DNA of 64,000 nucleotides from NCBI GenBank assembly GCA_022702705.1, contig CM040427.1, positions 74,329,283-74,393,282 on the forward strand. The letters are read 5' to 3'. The notes below the pieces were generated by a model. That model was given only the letters and a program-made list of their open reading frames with translations. It was not told the origin of the DNA and did no database searches. The DNA comes from Papilionanthe hookeriana x Papilionanthe teres. Lineage: Eukaryota > Streptophyta > Magnoliopsida > Asparagales > Orchidaceae. The translations under genes were made by a program, and so were the position numbers. Below, one piece after another: positions 1 through 11,248 of the stretch. Numbering within the stretch: position 1 is the first letter of the stretch; each line of letters opens with the position of its first letter.

Positions 1-964
1 ATTTTAGGTCAATTTGGAGCTTTGGTTCAAAATTGGAATTAGGGTTTGGGTCTGGTTCAATTGGGCTTCAATTTGGTTTATATTGAGATAAGGCGTGTTT
101 AATTAGGGTTTAGAATTGAAATTGGGGAAATTTGAATTCAATTTGGTGGAAAGTAGAGGTGATTTGGGGATTTTGGGCCTTAAGGTGCAAATTAGGGATT
201 TTGGTGAAATTGAATCAATTGGGTCAAATGAAGCTCAATGAAGTTGTTTTGATTGATTTTGGAGACATTTGGGATGATTTTGGAAATTTTGGGGATATTT
301 GGAATTTTTTGGGTATTTGGGGGTATTTTGGTAATTTAGCCAATTTTGGTAGGTTTGGGTGATTTTGGGTTAATTGTTGGTTCAAATCGATTTGGTTGAA
401 TTTTTGGAATGAATTTGGAGGTTTTGGTAAATTTTGGGATTTTGGTTTGAATTTTAGGGTTTAGGGTGGAATTGGGGTTTAAGGGCTATGGGTCTTAACC
501 ATGCCTAACCACATTGGGACCAATCCTAGCTCAATGACAACCTCTTTATGAACCTTCACATATTAATCCTAGCCATCTTAATAAAAAACCAGAGGCTTGG
601 GGCCACCCATGTAAGTTTCTTAAAGGGGTGGGGGGAATTGGTTTAGGGTTTTGGAATAGGTGGGGAATTCAAGAGATTAGGGGTGTGTGTGCAAGAACAA
701 GCTCTAGTCACCAGGGGTTGCCCTAAGTTTAATCATTCCTATGGGAACTCCTCTCTAAACCTCCACATGTTGGTCTTCAACCTTCCAAGTGATTTGGATG
801 TTTGAGACCATCTATGTAGGATTTCAAGAAGACCTAGGAAGTAGTTTAAATTATTAGGTGATGGGCTCCATCTCTAGTCTTCTAAAATAGTCAAGAGGAA
901 ATCCTATGGCTAGATTCTTACATACTAAGAGGAAGTTTAGAACTCACAAAAAATGAGGTCAACA
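1..964 (+). repeat. 3' part of a giant LTR (Ogre/Tat-like size class), running in from the left edge
   Basis: The first 480 bases are T/G-rich, made of short TTTTGGG-like words, and resemble 58600-59400. The rest, to the terminal GAGGTCAACA, matches 59400-59876 in order, including a block reading approximately CTCCATCTCTAGTCTTCTAA and the final AAAAAATGAGG stretch. The copy at 54372-59876 has a CA end and a target duplication at the equivalent position, so this copy should end at 964. No coding sequence is visible; the 76-codon reading frame at 132-362 is low-complexity. I infer an LTR or solo LTR whose 5' part lies outside the window. Confidence 0.65.
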
Positions 965-1896
965 CCTTGTTGATTTGCCGCTTTGACTCTTCGGCATCAA
1001 ATGCAGCCCATAATTACCGAGTCATCCGACTATACTTTCTTATATTCAAAACCTTATTAATTATATCCTTACAGATATATTGAATAACAAAAAGACTCTT
1101 TCCCTTAATAGATGATGCCAAGCTTCTCATCTTGGGAGGAAACTTCTTTCCTTGTATGGCTCACTAGATGGTCAAGTGAGAATCTCTCAGTCCTTCACCG
1201 AAGCCAAAAAGAAATTGTACTTCTAGTTCTTAACTTTATTCTAAAGGTCAATTAAGCAAATCTTCTTATTCAAAGTGAAGTTCACGTAGCCATCTAGGTT
1301 ATCCCTGAAGGAAAACACACATGAGAGAAACACTCCTGTGACCAAGGGATCTCCATTCAGCGATAGTAAACAATGTAATTCATGACTGCCACAATGTAGT
1401 TTGCCTTGAACGAAGTTGAGATAACATTGCAATGATTCAAATCAGCCCAAAGCTCATGTTAGAGAGGAAGGTAGATGCTCTAAATGAATTAGTTGTGATA
1501 CAACATGAGTCGTCCCCCATAATCAACAATAACCCTATCACTCAGACCTATGAGCTCCAACACCATCTTGCCTTTGTAAACATATCCCCTTTGGAACCTC
1601 GACAATGCGTCAGTAGACAACACCGAATGCTTCAATGCTAGAACTGTCTCGAACACTTGGGGTGAGTGTTTGGAAGCCGTGGCAATTCTCAATGAAAGGG
1701 CAAAAAGGAAAGTGATGACCAAAGAGTAAATGAGAAAAAGTGACGTTAGAAATGAAATCCAACCCAAATTATAAGGCCTAAAGAGAATATATAACGTCAT
1801 CATCATCATATCAGAAATACAAATTCTGCGTCACGGCACAAGGGAAAAATTAACGTATTTACATAGATTAGAAAATAGAAATGTTGGAAATGCAAA
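965..1896. other. Intergenic stretch without a recognisable gene
   Basis: No open frame here resembles a known family. The overlapping frames at 1241-1432, 1432-1641 and 1489-1809 are short, lie on both strands and lack recognisable motifs. I see no tRNA-like structure or retroelement domain. Confidence 0.5.
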
Positions 1897-1897
1897 T

Positions 1898-1917
1898 ACA
1901 CACACACACACACAAAC

Positions 1918-1993
<76 letters not shown>
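1898..1993. repeat. Compound microsatellite (CA)n then (AT)n
   Basis: A short run of CA repeats is followed, after a few bases, by about 35 uninterrupted AT dinucleotides from 1922. Tracts like this are typically unstable in length. Confidence 0.95.
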
Positions 1994-1996
<3 letters not shown>

Positions 1997-2379
1997 CGAG
2001 CGGCTCATCGGTCGCCTACGGCCAAACCAAACCTCGCCTCAACAATTCTTTATATAACACCCGATCACCTAACATGAATCTATCAACACCATCGACTTCA
2101 GATTGGAATCGAGAGACTGACCAAGCCTTCCTCAAATCGGCCATGTCCATTTCTAGGTTCATAGCCTCTATTCGGATGGTATCAGTTTCAGTTCGACAGT
2201 TCCACCTCTACTGGGTAGTTGAGAAGCTCAGTCGTTAGTTTCTCAGAGAGAGGTGCCTTGAGCTACACCTTTAGCTCCCTTATGTTGTCTTCTCTCTAAT
2301 TCTCTTTCTCCTTTTGAGCATTCACTTCACAAGTAAATAAATCTGCCGTCTCACTCATGCGGTGAACCACAGAGTCAGT

Positions 2380-2382
<3 letters not shown>

Positions 2383-2416
<34 letters not shown>
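2383..2416. repeat. (CT)17 microsatellite
   Basis: This is an uninterrupted CT tract. It encodes the Arg-Glu run in the minus-strand frame at 2296-2661, which argues that this frame is not a gene. Confidence 0.95.
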
Positions 2417-2418
<2 letters not shown>

Positions 2419-2563
2419 AATCGTCAATGGATTCTCTACAATCTTTAAAGGAGTTGAAGCTCGGCCTCTAATAGTCTTTAGTGAATCGGAAAAACGAATC
2501 AGGTCAGCTGGATAGACAAGAAGGATGGGGTTAAGCGGAGCACGATCACTCCAAACCAATGAA

Positions 2564-3007
2564 TCAATTAATTGAACTCTTCGTAACAAGGAGTCGATCC
2601 AGCTCAGAATCAGACCAGAATAAAGATGAGAAACTCTCACCAGATGCAGGTGGAACATCATCCCTCTGAGTTGAGACGAACTCGCTTCGTAACAAGGAGT
2701 CGATCCAGCTCAGAATCATACCAGAATAAAGATGAGAAACTCTCACCAGATGCAGGTGGAGCATCATCCCTTTGATTTGAGAAGAACTCGCTATGCCTAT
2801 GTCTATTAACAACACACCTTTGGAGGTTCTCCTGGAGTCCTTGCTCTCTTGATCAACAGACTTAACTATTGCTCTAGTAAGGAAAATGCTTGGACCTTTG
2901 TCCGGCTTCCGACAAACTAGGGGAACATTGTTAGATAATTCGTCTTTGTCATCATCCTCACGTGCGCCAAAGGTCCATTCTTGAAGGCCACTTGCTTTAC
3001 CCACCAT
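2564..3007 (-). CDS. Unrecognised 147-codon open frame, doubtful
   Basis: The frame starts with ATG and encodes a hydrophilic N-terminal half with an acidic REDDDKDE cluster. The C-terminal half is formed by the 106-bp direct duplication at 2580-2791. I recognise no family and see no signal peptide or membrane segment. The base composition is more GC-rich than the flanks, so the stretch 2000-3200 could be an exon fragment or part of a decayed element. No promoter, intron or partner exon is evident. Confidence 0.2.
   Translation of the reverse strand: MVGKASGLQEWTFGAREDDDKDELSNNVPLVCRKPDKGPSIFLTRAIVKSVDQESKDSRRTSKGVLLIDIGIASSSQIKGMMLHLHLVRVSHLYSGMILSWIDSLLRSEFVSTQRDDVPPASGESFSSLFWSDSELDRLLVTKSSIN
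2580..2791. repeat. 106-bp direct tandem duplication
   Basis: The block beginning TTCGTAACAAGGAGTCG occurs at 2580-2685 and again at 2686-2791 with only a few substitutions. It is a local segmental duplication with no spacer. Confidence 0.9.
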
Positions 3008-3859
3008 TACTAAGCAGATTTGATGCCCTCAGGATGTTTCCCCCAATCGTTGATTGCTCCACCCTCGGGGTGATGATGCTTGGTGGGAATGCTTGGAGGA
3101 TGAATCTCGTCAGCCAGAAGTCTGAAGGCCTTCATCAGGATGCCATCAAATAGATCATCAGGCTGAACCTATTTACTACTCACCATCAAAGCACCCACTA
3201 CCAAGAACGACCAAAGGCTTGGGCAAAACAAAAATGCAGAAGCAAGAGTCATCAGTAATAGCCTATTAATAGAATGACAATGCATAGAAAAATAGAGGGT
3301 TCAAATATTAAATATTCATCACAATGTAAATGAATTTAATATGAAATTTAGTGCTGCGTTTAATTTCCCTGTTTTATAGAAGCTGACACTTTCAAAAAAG
3401 CAAGAAAACTTGGAAACTAAATATGTATGACAGGATCTTGACAGCACGAATGTCAGGGAAAAAGTGGGATCCACAGTCAAGTCATACAAGAGACCAGTCA
3501 AGCGTTGATGCTGGCCTAAGGAATAAAAATCCAGAAGTTCTGGCAAGATAATCCCATCAGATGATACACATGGATGAACAATGAATTAGTTCATATCCAA
3601 TTAAACGAAAGACAACTCTATTATAGGCCAAACGAACAACGACTCCAGCAGAATTAATAAAGAACGACCCTACGAATGAGTTCAATCTGAAGGCCTCTAC
3701 ATCGTCCTCATGTTCTTCGGCTTGCTAGTACCAAGCTAATGACCTCAGACTAGCGATCAAAAATCATCATGGTCGACCAACGAATTATTTACCTATATAT
3801 TTTTATTTGTTTATGTATTGTACAAATGACCTTGATATCCCTGATCCTCTTTGTACAGT
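3008..3859. other. Unassigned DNA left of the Athila element
   Basis: No gene is recognisable. The open frame at 3319-3546 on the minus strand has no family features. The last bases (ACAGT, 3855-3859) form the left target-site copy of the Athila insertion. Before that insertion this flank joined directly to 17271 onward. Confidence 0.5.
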
Positions 3860-5394
3860 TGACCAAAGAAAAATGTATTAAGAAATTCATACCGATTTTA
3901 TATTAATTTTTGATGAAATTGCACTTTAAAGAAAGGTATTTTCTATGTTTTATTGTAGGTATGAAGATTTATAGGCAATGGAGCAAAAATATGGAAAAAT
4001 GAGCAAATCTGTAACGAAAAGGACTAAAAGAGATAAAAATTGAACTAGCCCGCCGACGGCGAGGAATAGGCCGCCGACGGCGTGTTTTTCCCGAGAGCAT
4101 TTGAACATATTATAAAAGAGCCCGCCGATAGCGAGCCTGAGCAATTGGCCTACGTTCTAGAAGCCCGCCGAGGGCTCCAACGAGCCTGCGGACGGTGAGA
4201 AGGTCAGTTCAAGCAAAATACATTGAATCTGGACGTTTTTTGAAGAGGTACTTAAGAAACCATTGGAAATCTTTCTTCCTCTTTAAATAGAGATGATTTT
4301 GTGTTCTAGGGTGTCATCTTAGGGTCTTTTTGGTGTCTTTTGTGTGTATTTTGAGTGTCTTGTGTGCGTCATTTTTTAAGTGTTTTAGTAGGTGAGTGTT
4401 TTCCAGAGAGTTTATTAGTTAGTTTAATTGAGTGTGTTGTACAAGAAAGAAGAGTCAGAGGAACTTCAAGGAACATGTTTGGGGAGAAAATTTGAGATAA
4501 GTTTTGTCTGTTGTTTTATAACTTTAATTTTATATGAAGTCCAAGTTTTGTGTTATTTTTCCTATGCATTTTGTGTAGTCTTATCTGTCTTTCTTCTTGT
4601 TTTGAGATTTTTCTGAAATGAAAAATTGAATTAGTTGTGCCTAAAATATTAAATAAAAATTGTGATAATCTTTTACTTGAATCTTAATTTACTTTCAATT
4701 TGACCAATTGAACTGTTAAAATATGTTTATTTTACAACTAAAGTAAAAATTACATCCAAAATTCAGAGAAAACAAAAGCCTTGAAAAGAGGGTGCAAATA
4801 AATAGGAAAATATTATTTATCGGGCGTAGAATTTGATATTTTAGAGTGACAGACTAAAATCTTCAATTCGGTTCTATCGTTTGGGTGCTGAAGTGTAGAT
4901 GTTAGCTCTCAGGCGAGGGGAACGTGGGAGCTCCAAAGTGAGAGTTGGTATCCTCCCAGCCTAGCCGCGGATTCAGTAACCAAGCATAGGATTAGTCAAT
5001 ATTCTTTATGCCTGAACTAAAGGGTAAAGAAAAAGAATGCTCCTATTTGACACAAAATAATTCTAACTAATTTGATTATCCTTTCACTCAATTCTCTTAA
5101 ATAAAGGGAAAGATACTTTTCTAAATTGCAATCTTCCATTCAAAAGAAAAATAGAGCTTAGTGTAAGTGTTCTTTATTTCCGTATACTAGATAGTAATTG
5201 CATCCGCTAAAAATTAGTTCATAATCTCTAACTCTCTGTGGGATTGATATCTAGGACTCCATTAGAGCCCTGTATTACTTGAACGATACGTATACTTGCG
5301 TTGATAAAAGGGGTAACTTTTCTATTATTGAATATTATTTTTATACTGGTTAAACATTTATATAGTTATACATTTCCGCCCTGACCCCTGGTCA
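3860..5394 (+). repeat. 5' LTR of the Athila-type element
   Basis: It begins TGACCAAAG and ends CCCCTGGTCA, and it is followed after 6 bases by the primer site. It contains several GC-rich odd palindromes CGCCGACGGCG (4051-4061, 4072-4082, and degenerate copies at 4123-4133 and about 4165-4195). A TATA-like TTTAAATAG lies near 4282. The small open frame at 4428-4616 is repeated, altered, in the other LTR and I do not treat it as a gene. Confidence 0.93.
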
Positions 5395-5400
5395 AGTTTT

Positions 5401-5418
5401 TGGTGTCGTTGTCGGGGA
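5401..5418 (+). promoter_or_regulatory. Primer binding site, tRNA-Asp type, with three C-to-T changes
   Basis: The sequence TGGTGTCGTTGTCGGGGA differs from the usual Athila/tRNA-Asp primer site TGGCGCCGTTGCCGGGGA at three positions. All three are C to T, one in CG and two in CHG context, as expected from deamination of methylated cytosine. First-strand priming from this copy would be weakened. Confidence 0.85.
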
Positions 5419-5516
5419 AGTAAAGTAATTATTAAGGTAACTAATAAAATAATTATTAAAATAATTACTAGAGTAACGGACTATTTAAAATTTACTTAAG
5501 TTTCGTATATGTAAAT

Positions 5517-7014
5517 TTGGAACCGAAAATTTATACCTTACGTTCAGAATTAGAACGCACTATTAAAAAAATTAGAAAACAAAAAAGAGAAATTATAAAT
5601 TTAAACGAAATGACAAATAATCCAGCATTTGAAAATGTAAATCAATCGAGACCTTTAAGAGATTACGCAAACCCTACATTAGATGAAATTCACTTAACTA
5701 TTCAAAACCCTGATGTAGCGGCTAATTCATTTGAGCTTAAACCTGCAATTATACAAATGGTACAGAATATTCAATTTAGTGGTTCACCAAACGAAGATCC
5801 TAATTTACATCTCGCTAGTTTTTTAGAACTTTGTGCTACTTTTAAATATGATGGAATATCTAATGATGCGGTTATACTTAGGCTTTTTCCTTTTTCTTTA
5901 AGGGATAAGGCTAAAATGTGGTTAAATTCGTTAGCACCTGGATCTATTAGAACTTGGGGAGAATTATCACAAAAATTTCTATCCAAATACTTTCCTCCAA
6001 AAACTGCAAAGCTTAGAAATGATATAACCTCTTTTAGTCAGTTTGACGGAGAATCGATATACGAAGCTTGAGAGGGATTTAAAGATCTTCTTAGGAAATG
6101 CCCACATCATGCGTTACCAGAGTGGTTAATCATTCAAATTTTCTATAATAGATTAGTAGGATCTCATAGATCTATCATTGATGCCACTATTGGTGGTTCA
6201 TTAATGTCAAAACCATTTGGTGAGGCTTAGTCATTAATTGAACAAATGGCTACGAACAATTTTCAATGGCCTTCTGAAAGGTTAAATCCTAAAAAAATAG
6301 CTAGTATCCATGATTCTGATGCAATATCTATGTTAACTTCTCAGATTGCTGCTATATCTAAGAAATTAGATCATTACGAAATGAATTATTCTCCTACTAT
6401 AATAGAAGAAAATTCATCTGGACAATTTGTGGATGCTCAACCTTCTTATGAAACTTTAAATGCTATTATTAATAGACCCAATAATCCTTATGCAAATTAT
6501 TACAACCCTGGTTGGAAAAATCATCCAAATTTTAATTGGAATAACAATTCTACTAATCAACAATGGATGAACAATTCAGTAAACCCATTAGGAAATTCAT
6601 CTAACCAAGGAAATTCTAATTATAAACCTTCTTATCCACCTGGATTTAATAATAACTCTCAATTTAAGGAAAAAAAAGTTATCTATGAAAGAATTGATAT
6701 TAAATATGGGTCAGCATTTGCAGAATCAAGGAAATCAGCTACAAATTCAAGGGAACCAATTACAAAATCAGGGAATTGCAATTAAAAATATTGAAACTCA
6801 ACTTAGGCATATAGCTACTGTGCTTAATAATAGAATTCCTGGAAATTTTCCTAGTAATGTGAAAATAAATCCTAAAGACCAAGGAAAAGAACAAATCAAA
6901 ACGATACAGTTACGAAGTGGAAAAGAGTTAGAAACAACAGTAAAAAAAGAAACAGAAATTGAAAAAGAGAAAGTGGAAACTGAAAAAGAAAAGGATCAAG
7001 AAATCAAGATTTAG
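5517..7014 (+). pseudogene. gag: Athila-type gag, broken
   Basis: This encodes the capsid polyprotein that packages element RNA in the cytoplasm. The conserved gag core lies at about 5720-6070 (motifs FELKPAI, AKMWLNSL, RTWGELSQKFL). The frame then meets a TGA at 6069-6071 where Trp is expected (EAW) and a TAG at 6228-6230 at another Trp position. It continues at 6246-6785 with an Asn-rich linker. A frame change near 6690-6720 leads to a Gln-rich segment and the family motif QLRSGKEL near 6912. The first codon of the open stretch is TTG; the first in-frame ATG is at 5610. No intact zinc knuckle is visible, as is common in Athila gag. Confidence 0.85.
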
Positions 7015-7864
7015 AATATCCACTAATACCTATGAAAATTTCTGTAAGAAACCACCACCATCATTTCCTCAGCGATTAAAGCAACATAAAAAGGATAAGC
7101 AATTTTATAAATTACTTGAAATTCTGAAGAAATCAACGGTGAACATCCCCTTTGTAGAAGCATTAGAACAAATGCCCAATTATGTGAAATTTATGAAAGA
7201 TATTTTAAACAAGAAGAGAAAGTTCGCAGACAATGAAACTGTTGCACTTAGCAAAGAGTGTAGTGCAATTATTCAGAAAAAACTTCCTGAAAAATTAAAA
7301 GATTCTGGTAGTTTCACTATACCTTGTGCCATTGGAGAAAAATTTTATGGAAAAGCTTTATGTGACTTGGGAGCCAGCATTAATCTTACGCTTCTATCAA
7401 TTTTTAAAAGATTAGGATTGGGAGAAGTCTCACCTACTTCAGTAACTCTTCAGTTAGCTGATCGTTCAGTGAATTATCTTAAAGGAGTTATTGAAGATGT
7501 GTTAGTAAAGGTGGATAAATTTATCTTTCCTGTGGATTTTATTGTTTTAGATATGGAAGAAGATAAAGAAATACCCATAATTTTAGGAAGACCATTCCTA
7601 ACTACATGAAGATCTATGATAGATGTTCAAAAAGGAGAATTAACTATGAGAGTAAACAATCAAGAAGTAACTTTCAACATAGAAAAATCAATGAAATATC
7701 CTGATAATGAAAAAAATGATGAATGTTTTCGAATGGAAATTCTTGAACATCTGTGAAATAAATATTTTAAAGAATACTTTGAAGATAAACAAGAAATAGA
7801 AAATACATAATTATTTGAAGAAGCAGAAAATGAATAATTAGATTATATACAAGAAAGATTTGAG
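6959..7864 (+). pseudogene. Athila-type aspartic protease region, broken
   Basis: This is the protease that would cleave the gag-pol polyprotein. After a basic linker, the motif KALCDLGASINL (about 7350) gives the active site as DLGAS, the Athila variant of DTGAS. IPIILGRPFL follows near 7585. The frame ends at a TGA at 7607-7609, just after the conserved PFLTT. Similarity continues through further stops to the RT start near 7865. It is out of frame with the preceding gag block. Confidence 0.85.
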
Positions 7865-9480
7865 ATGTTGGATATTACGGAAAATGCTGAAAAGAATATA
7901 GTTCCGTTGATTATGAAACCTCCTGAACTTGAGTTAAAAGTTTTACCTACTCATTTCAAGTATGCATTTTTTGGAAATTCTTTAACTTTACCGGTCATTA
8001 TATCGGCAGAGTTAAATGAATTACAAGAGCAAAAACTTCTGGATACACTAAAAAAATATAAGAAAGTTTTTGGTTGAACCTTAGCAGATATTAAAGGAAT
8101 TAGTTCTTCAATCTATATACATAGAATTATTTTGGATAATGAACATAAACCAAGAGTTGATCCCCAAAGGAGATTAAATCCGATAATGAAAGATGTAGTC
8201 AAGAAAGAAATATTAAAATGGTTAGACATTGATATTATATATCTTTTTTCGGACAGTACTTGGGTAAGCCCAATTTATTATAATCTTAAGGAAGGAGGAG
8301 TGACTGTTGAAGCCAATGAGAATAATGATTTAATACCTATCAGACAAGTTACTGGATGACGTATATGTATTGATTATAGAAAATTAAATGCAGCCACCAG
8401 GAAAGATCACTTCTTTTTACCATTCCTAAACCAAATGTTAGATAGACTTGCTGGGCACAAATACTTTTGTTTTTTAGACTGATATACTGGCTACCATAAA
8501 ATTCCTATTGCTCCCGAGGATCAAGAAAAAACTCCATTTACTAGTCCTTATCATTTGCTTTTCGAAACATGCCTTTTGGACTATGTAATGCACCTGCAAC
8601 ATTCCAGAGATGTATGATGTCTATATTTAGTAAGTTAATCGATGATGGAATATAAGTAATTATGGACGATTTCTATGTATTTGGAACATCATTTGACGCA
8701 TGCTTGGATCATCTTGGAAAAGTATTAGAGCTATGTGAAAAAACTAATTTAGTTTAAAATTGGGAGAAATGTGAGTTTATTGTTGCAGGAGGAATTGTAT
8801 TAGGGCATAAAATTTCAGAAAATGACATGGAAGTAGACCCTGCAAAAATTCATGTTATAGCTAAATTGCCACCTCCTACTACAATGAGAGGGGTAAGAAG
8901 TTTTCTTGGACATGCTGGATTTTACAAACGCTACATAAAAGAATTTTCAAAAATTACCAAACCTCTATGCCAACTTTTAGAAAAGGACAAGAAATTTGAA
9001 TTCAATAAAGAATGCTTAAATGCTTTTGAATTATTAAAAGATAAATTAATCACATCACCTATAATAGTTTCACCTAAATGGGAGAAACCATTTGAACTTA
9101 TGTGCGATGCTAGTGATTATGCAATAGGAGCTGTTCTTGGACAAAGATACGATAAAATTTTTAAGGTCATATATTATGCTAGTAAAACTCTTAATAATGC
9201 TGAAATTAATTATACAGTTACAGAAAAAGAATTATTAGCAATTGTATATGCTTTTGATAAATTTAGATCTTATTTAATTGGAACTAAATGTATTGTGCAT
9301 ACTGATCACTCAGCTATTAAATATTTCATGCAAAAGAAGGATACCAAACTAAGATTAATTAGATGGATATTACTGATGCAAGAATTTGATTTTGAAGTAA
9401 TTAATAGAAAGTGAACTGATAATCAAATTGCAGATCATTTGTCAAGATTAAAATATTGCGAATTATCTGATACTGACAAT
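7865..9480 (+). pseudogene. pol: Athila-type reverse transcriptase and RNase H, broken
   Basis: RT and RNase H would copy element RNA into DNA. The RT fingers are readable at 7865-8359 (for example RRLNPIMKDVVKKEI), then a TGA precedes RICIDYRKLNAAT. The catalytic motif is MDDF at 8662-8673, after a stop that replaces an expected residue. The connection and RNase H run open from 8827 to 9414 with FELMCDASDYAIGAVLG, ASKTLNNAE and the HTDHSAIKYF block. The frame stops at a TGA one codon before the usual TDNQIADHLSRL end. RNase H is the best-preserved part of the element. Confidence 0.88.
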
Positions 9481-9599
9481 GAAATTACAGACAGTTTCCC
9501 TGTCGAACAACTTTATAATATAAATGAGTGGAAAATACTTTGGTATGCTGATATAGTTAATTATATTGTAAGTGATATTTTACCACCCATGCTAACTCT

Positions 9600-10779
9600 G
9601 CAACAATAGAAAAAATTCATTCATGATGCTAAAATGTATTTTTGGGATGAACCATATTTATATAAGCAATGTAAGGATCTTATTATTAGAAGATGTGTGT
9701 CTTACGAAGAAACTGAACAGATTATTCAAAAATATCATGATTATGAGTTTGGAGGACATTTCGGGATTGATAAAACTGCATATAAAATTTTACAATATGT
9801 ATTTTATTGGCCTACTCTATTTAGGTAATATATCTAGAAGAAATGAAATGCTTCTGAATTTTATATTAGAAGTTGAAATTTTTGATGTTTGAGGATTAGA
9901 TTTCATGGGACTATTTATTTCTTCATTTGGAAACTCATATATATTAGTTGCTGTTGATTATGTTTATAAATGGATTGAAGTAAGGCCTTACCTAGTTGTG
10001 ATGCTAAGAGTGTTTTAAAATTTTTAATGAAAAATATTTTCACAAGATACAGAATGCCGAGAGTGATTATCCCTGACGGAGGATCCCATTTTAGGAATAA
10101 CTATATTCATAAATTGGCAGAAAAATTTAATATTATTCATTAAATATTAACTGCTTATCATCCATAGACTAGTGGATTAGCTGAAGTTTCTAATCGAGAA
10201 ATTAAACGAATTTTAGAAAAGACTGTAAACCCTAGCAGATTAGATTGGTCCACAAGACTAGACACTGCATTATGGGCATACAAAACTGCTTATAAAACCC
10301 CAATTGGAATGACTCCTTACAAACTTGTTTATGGAAAGACTTGCCATTTACTAGTTGAATTAGAATATAAGGCATATTAGGCGATTAAAGAATTTAATTA
10401 TAATTTGAAAGATGCTGGTGAGAAGAGATTGTTGCAGATGAATAAATTAGAAGAATTAAGGAATGAATTCTATAATAATGATAGAATTTATAAAAAGAAA
10501 ATGAAGATATGACATGATCAAAAGATTAACCAAAAGAATTTTGAACCAATATAAGAAGTATTATTGTATAATACAAGGTTGAAATTATTTTCTGGAAAAT
10601 TGAAATCTCGATGGTTAGGACCTTTCACTATAACTCAGATATTTACATACGGAGCTGTTGAAATTGAAGATCCAAAGACTGGAAACAGATTTAAAGTAAA
10701 TGAACATAGATTAAAACCATATTTTGAGGGTAAAAGACCAAATTTTAAAGAGGTTTTAATGCTCAATCAACCTGATTAA
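9600..10779 (+). pseudogene. Athila-type integrase, broken
   Basis: This domain would insert the cDNA. The N-terminal His-Cys region lies at about 9630-9828 (FGGHFGIDKTAYKIL). The core begins near 9895 with a recognisable DFMG. The second catalytic Asp is in PDGGSHF (codon 10075-10077), and the Glu is in AEVSNREIK (10183-10185). Several stops interrupt the core, including TAA near 10141 and TAG near 10166. The C-terminal part, with the SRWLGPF and EIEDPKTGNRFKVN motifs, is open at 10564-10779. All three catalytic residues survive, but the frame does not. Confidence 0.87.
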
Positions 10780-10939
10780 CACCCTGAATAGGTCGGGCTG
10801 ACGACGTTAAACCAAACGCTTTATGGGAGGCAACCCATAGTTATCTTTATTTTTATGCAATGATTTTATATCTGTTTAATTTATTATTAGTTTGTAATTC
10901 TACTACTCGAATTTACCCTTATAATCATCAAGATATTGG

Positions 10940-11140
10940 ATACATAGATAATTTTGGAAAGCATTCGGACCAGAGCAAAACTGAGCAAATTTTGCCTTGG
11001 CCGCCGACGGCGAGAACGATCCCATCGACGGTGAGTTCTGCCCACCAAATTCAGTTTATATTTTATTTAAGAATTCCGCCGACGGCGAGATCGTTGCCGC
11101 CGACAGCGAGGTCGGTGAATGAACTGTTTAGGGAGTTATT
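10940..11140 (+). promoter_or_regulatory. LTR-like leader 1 with GC palindromes, before env-position ORF 1
   Basis: The segment has the words GAGCAAAA and GAGCAAATTTTG followed by paired CGCCGACGGCG palindromes (11002-11012, 11077-11087, and a variant at 11098-11108). This is the same order as in the LTR near 3980-4080. It lies between integrase and the first env-position ORF. A promoter, RNA-structure or splicing role is conceivable; only the sequence pattern is directly seen. Confidence 0.6.
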
Positions 11141-11248
11141 TTGATGGTTTCTGGCGATTCTAAGTAACTCTTTAAAAACTCATAGAACTCGAATTTTAAA
11201 CTATCTACTTCCTAAAAACGATTTGAAAATCTACCAAAACTCATCATT

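Noticed and set aside
1..480. TTTGGG-rich sequence as an interstitial telomere tract
   Set aside because: The words are irregular and do not form the plant TTTAGGG repeat in register. The same composition recurs in two other LTR copies.
2296..2661. 121-codon minus-strand frame with an Arg-Glu run
   Set aside because: The Arg-Glu run comes from the (CT)n microsatellite, and the frame overlaps another doubtful frame.
4428..4616. 62-codon hydrophobic frame in the Athila 5' LTR, possible small envelope-like peptide
   Set aside because: The equivalent region of the 3' LTR reads differently and in another frame. There is no sign of coding constraint.
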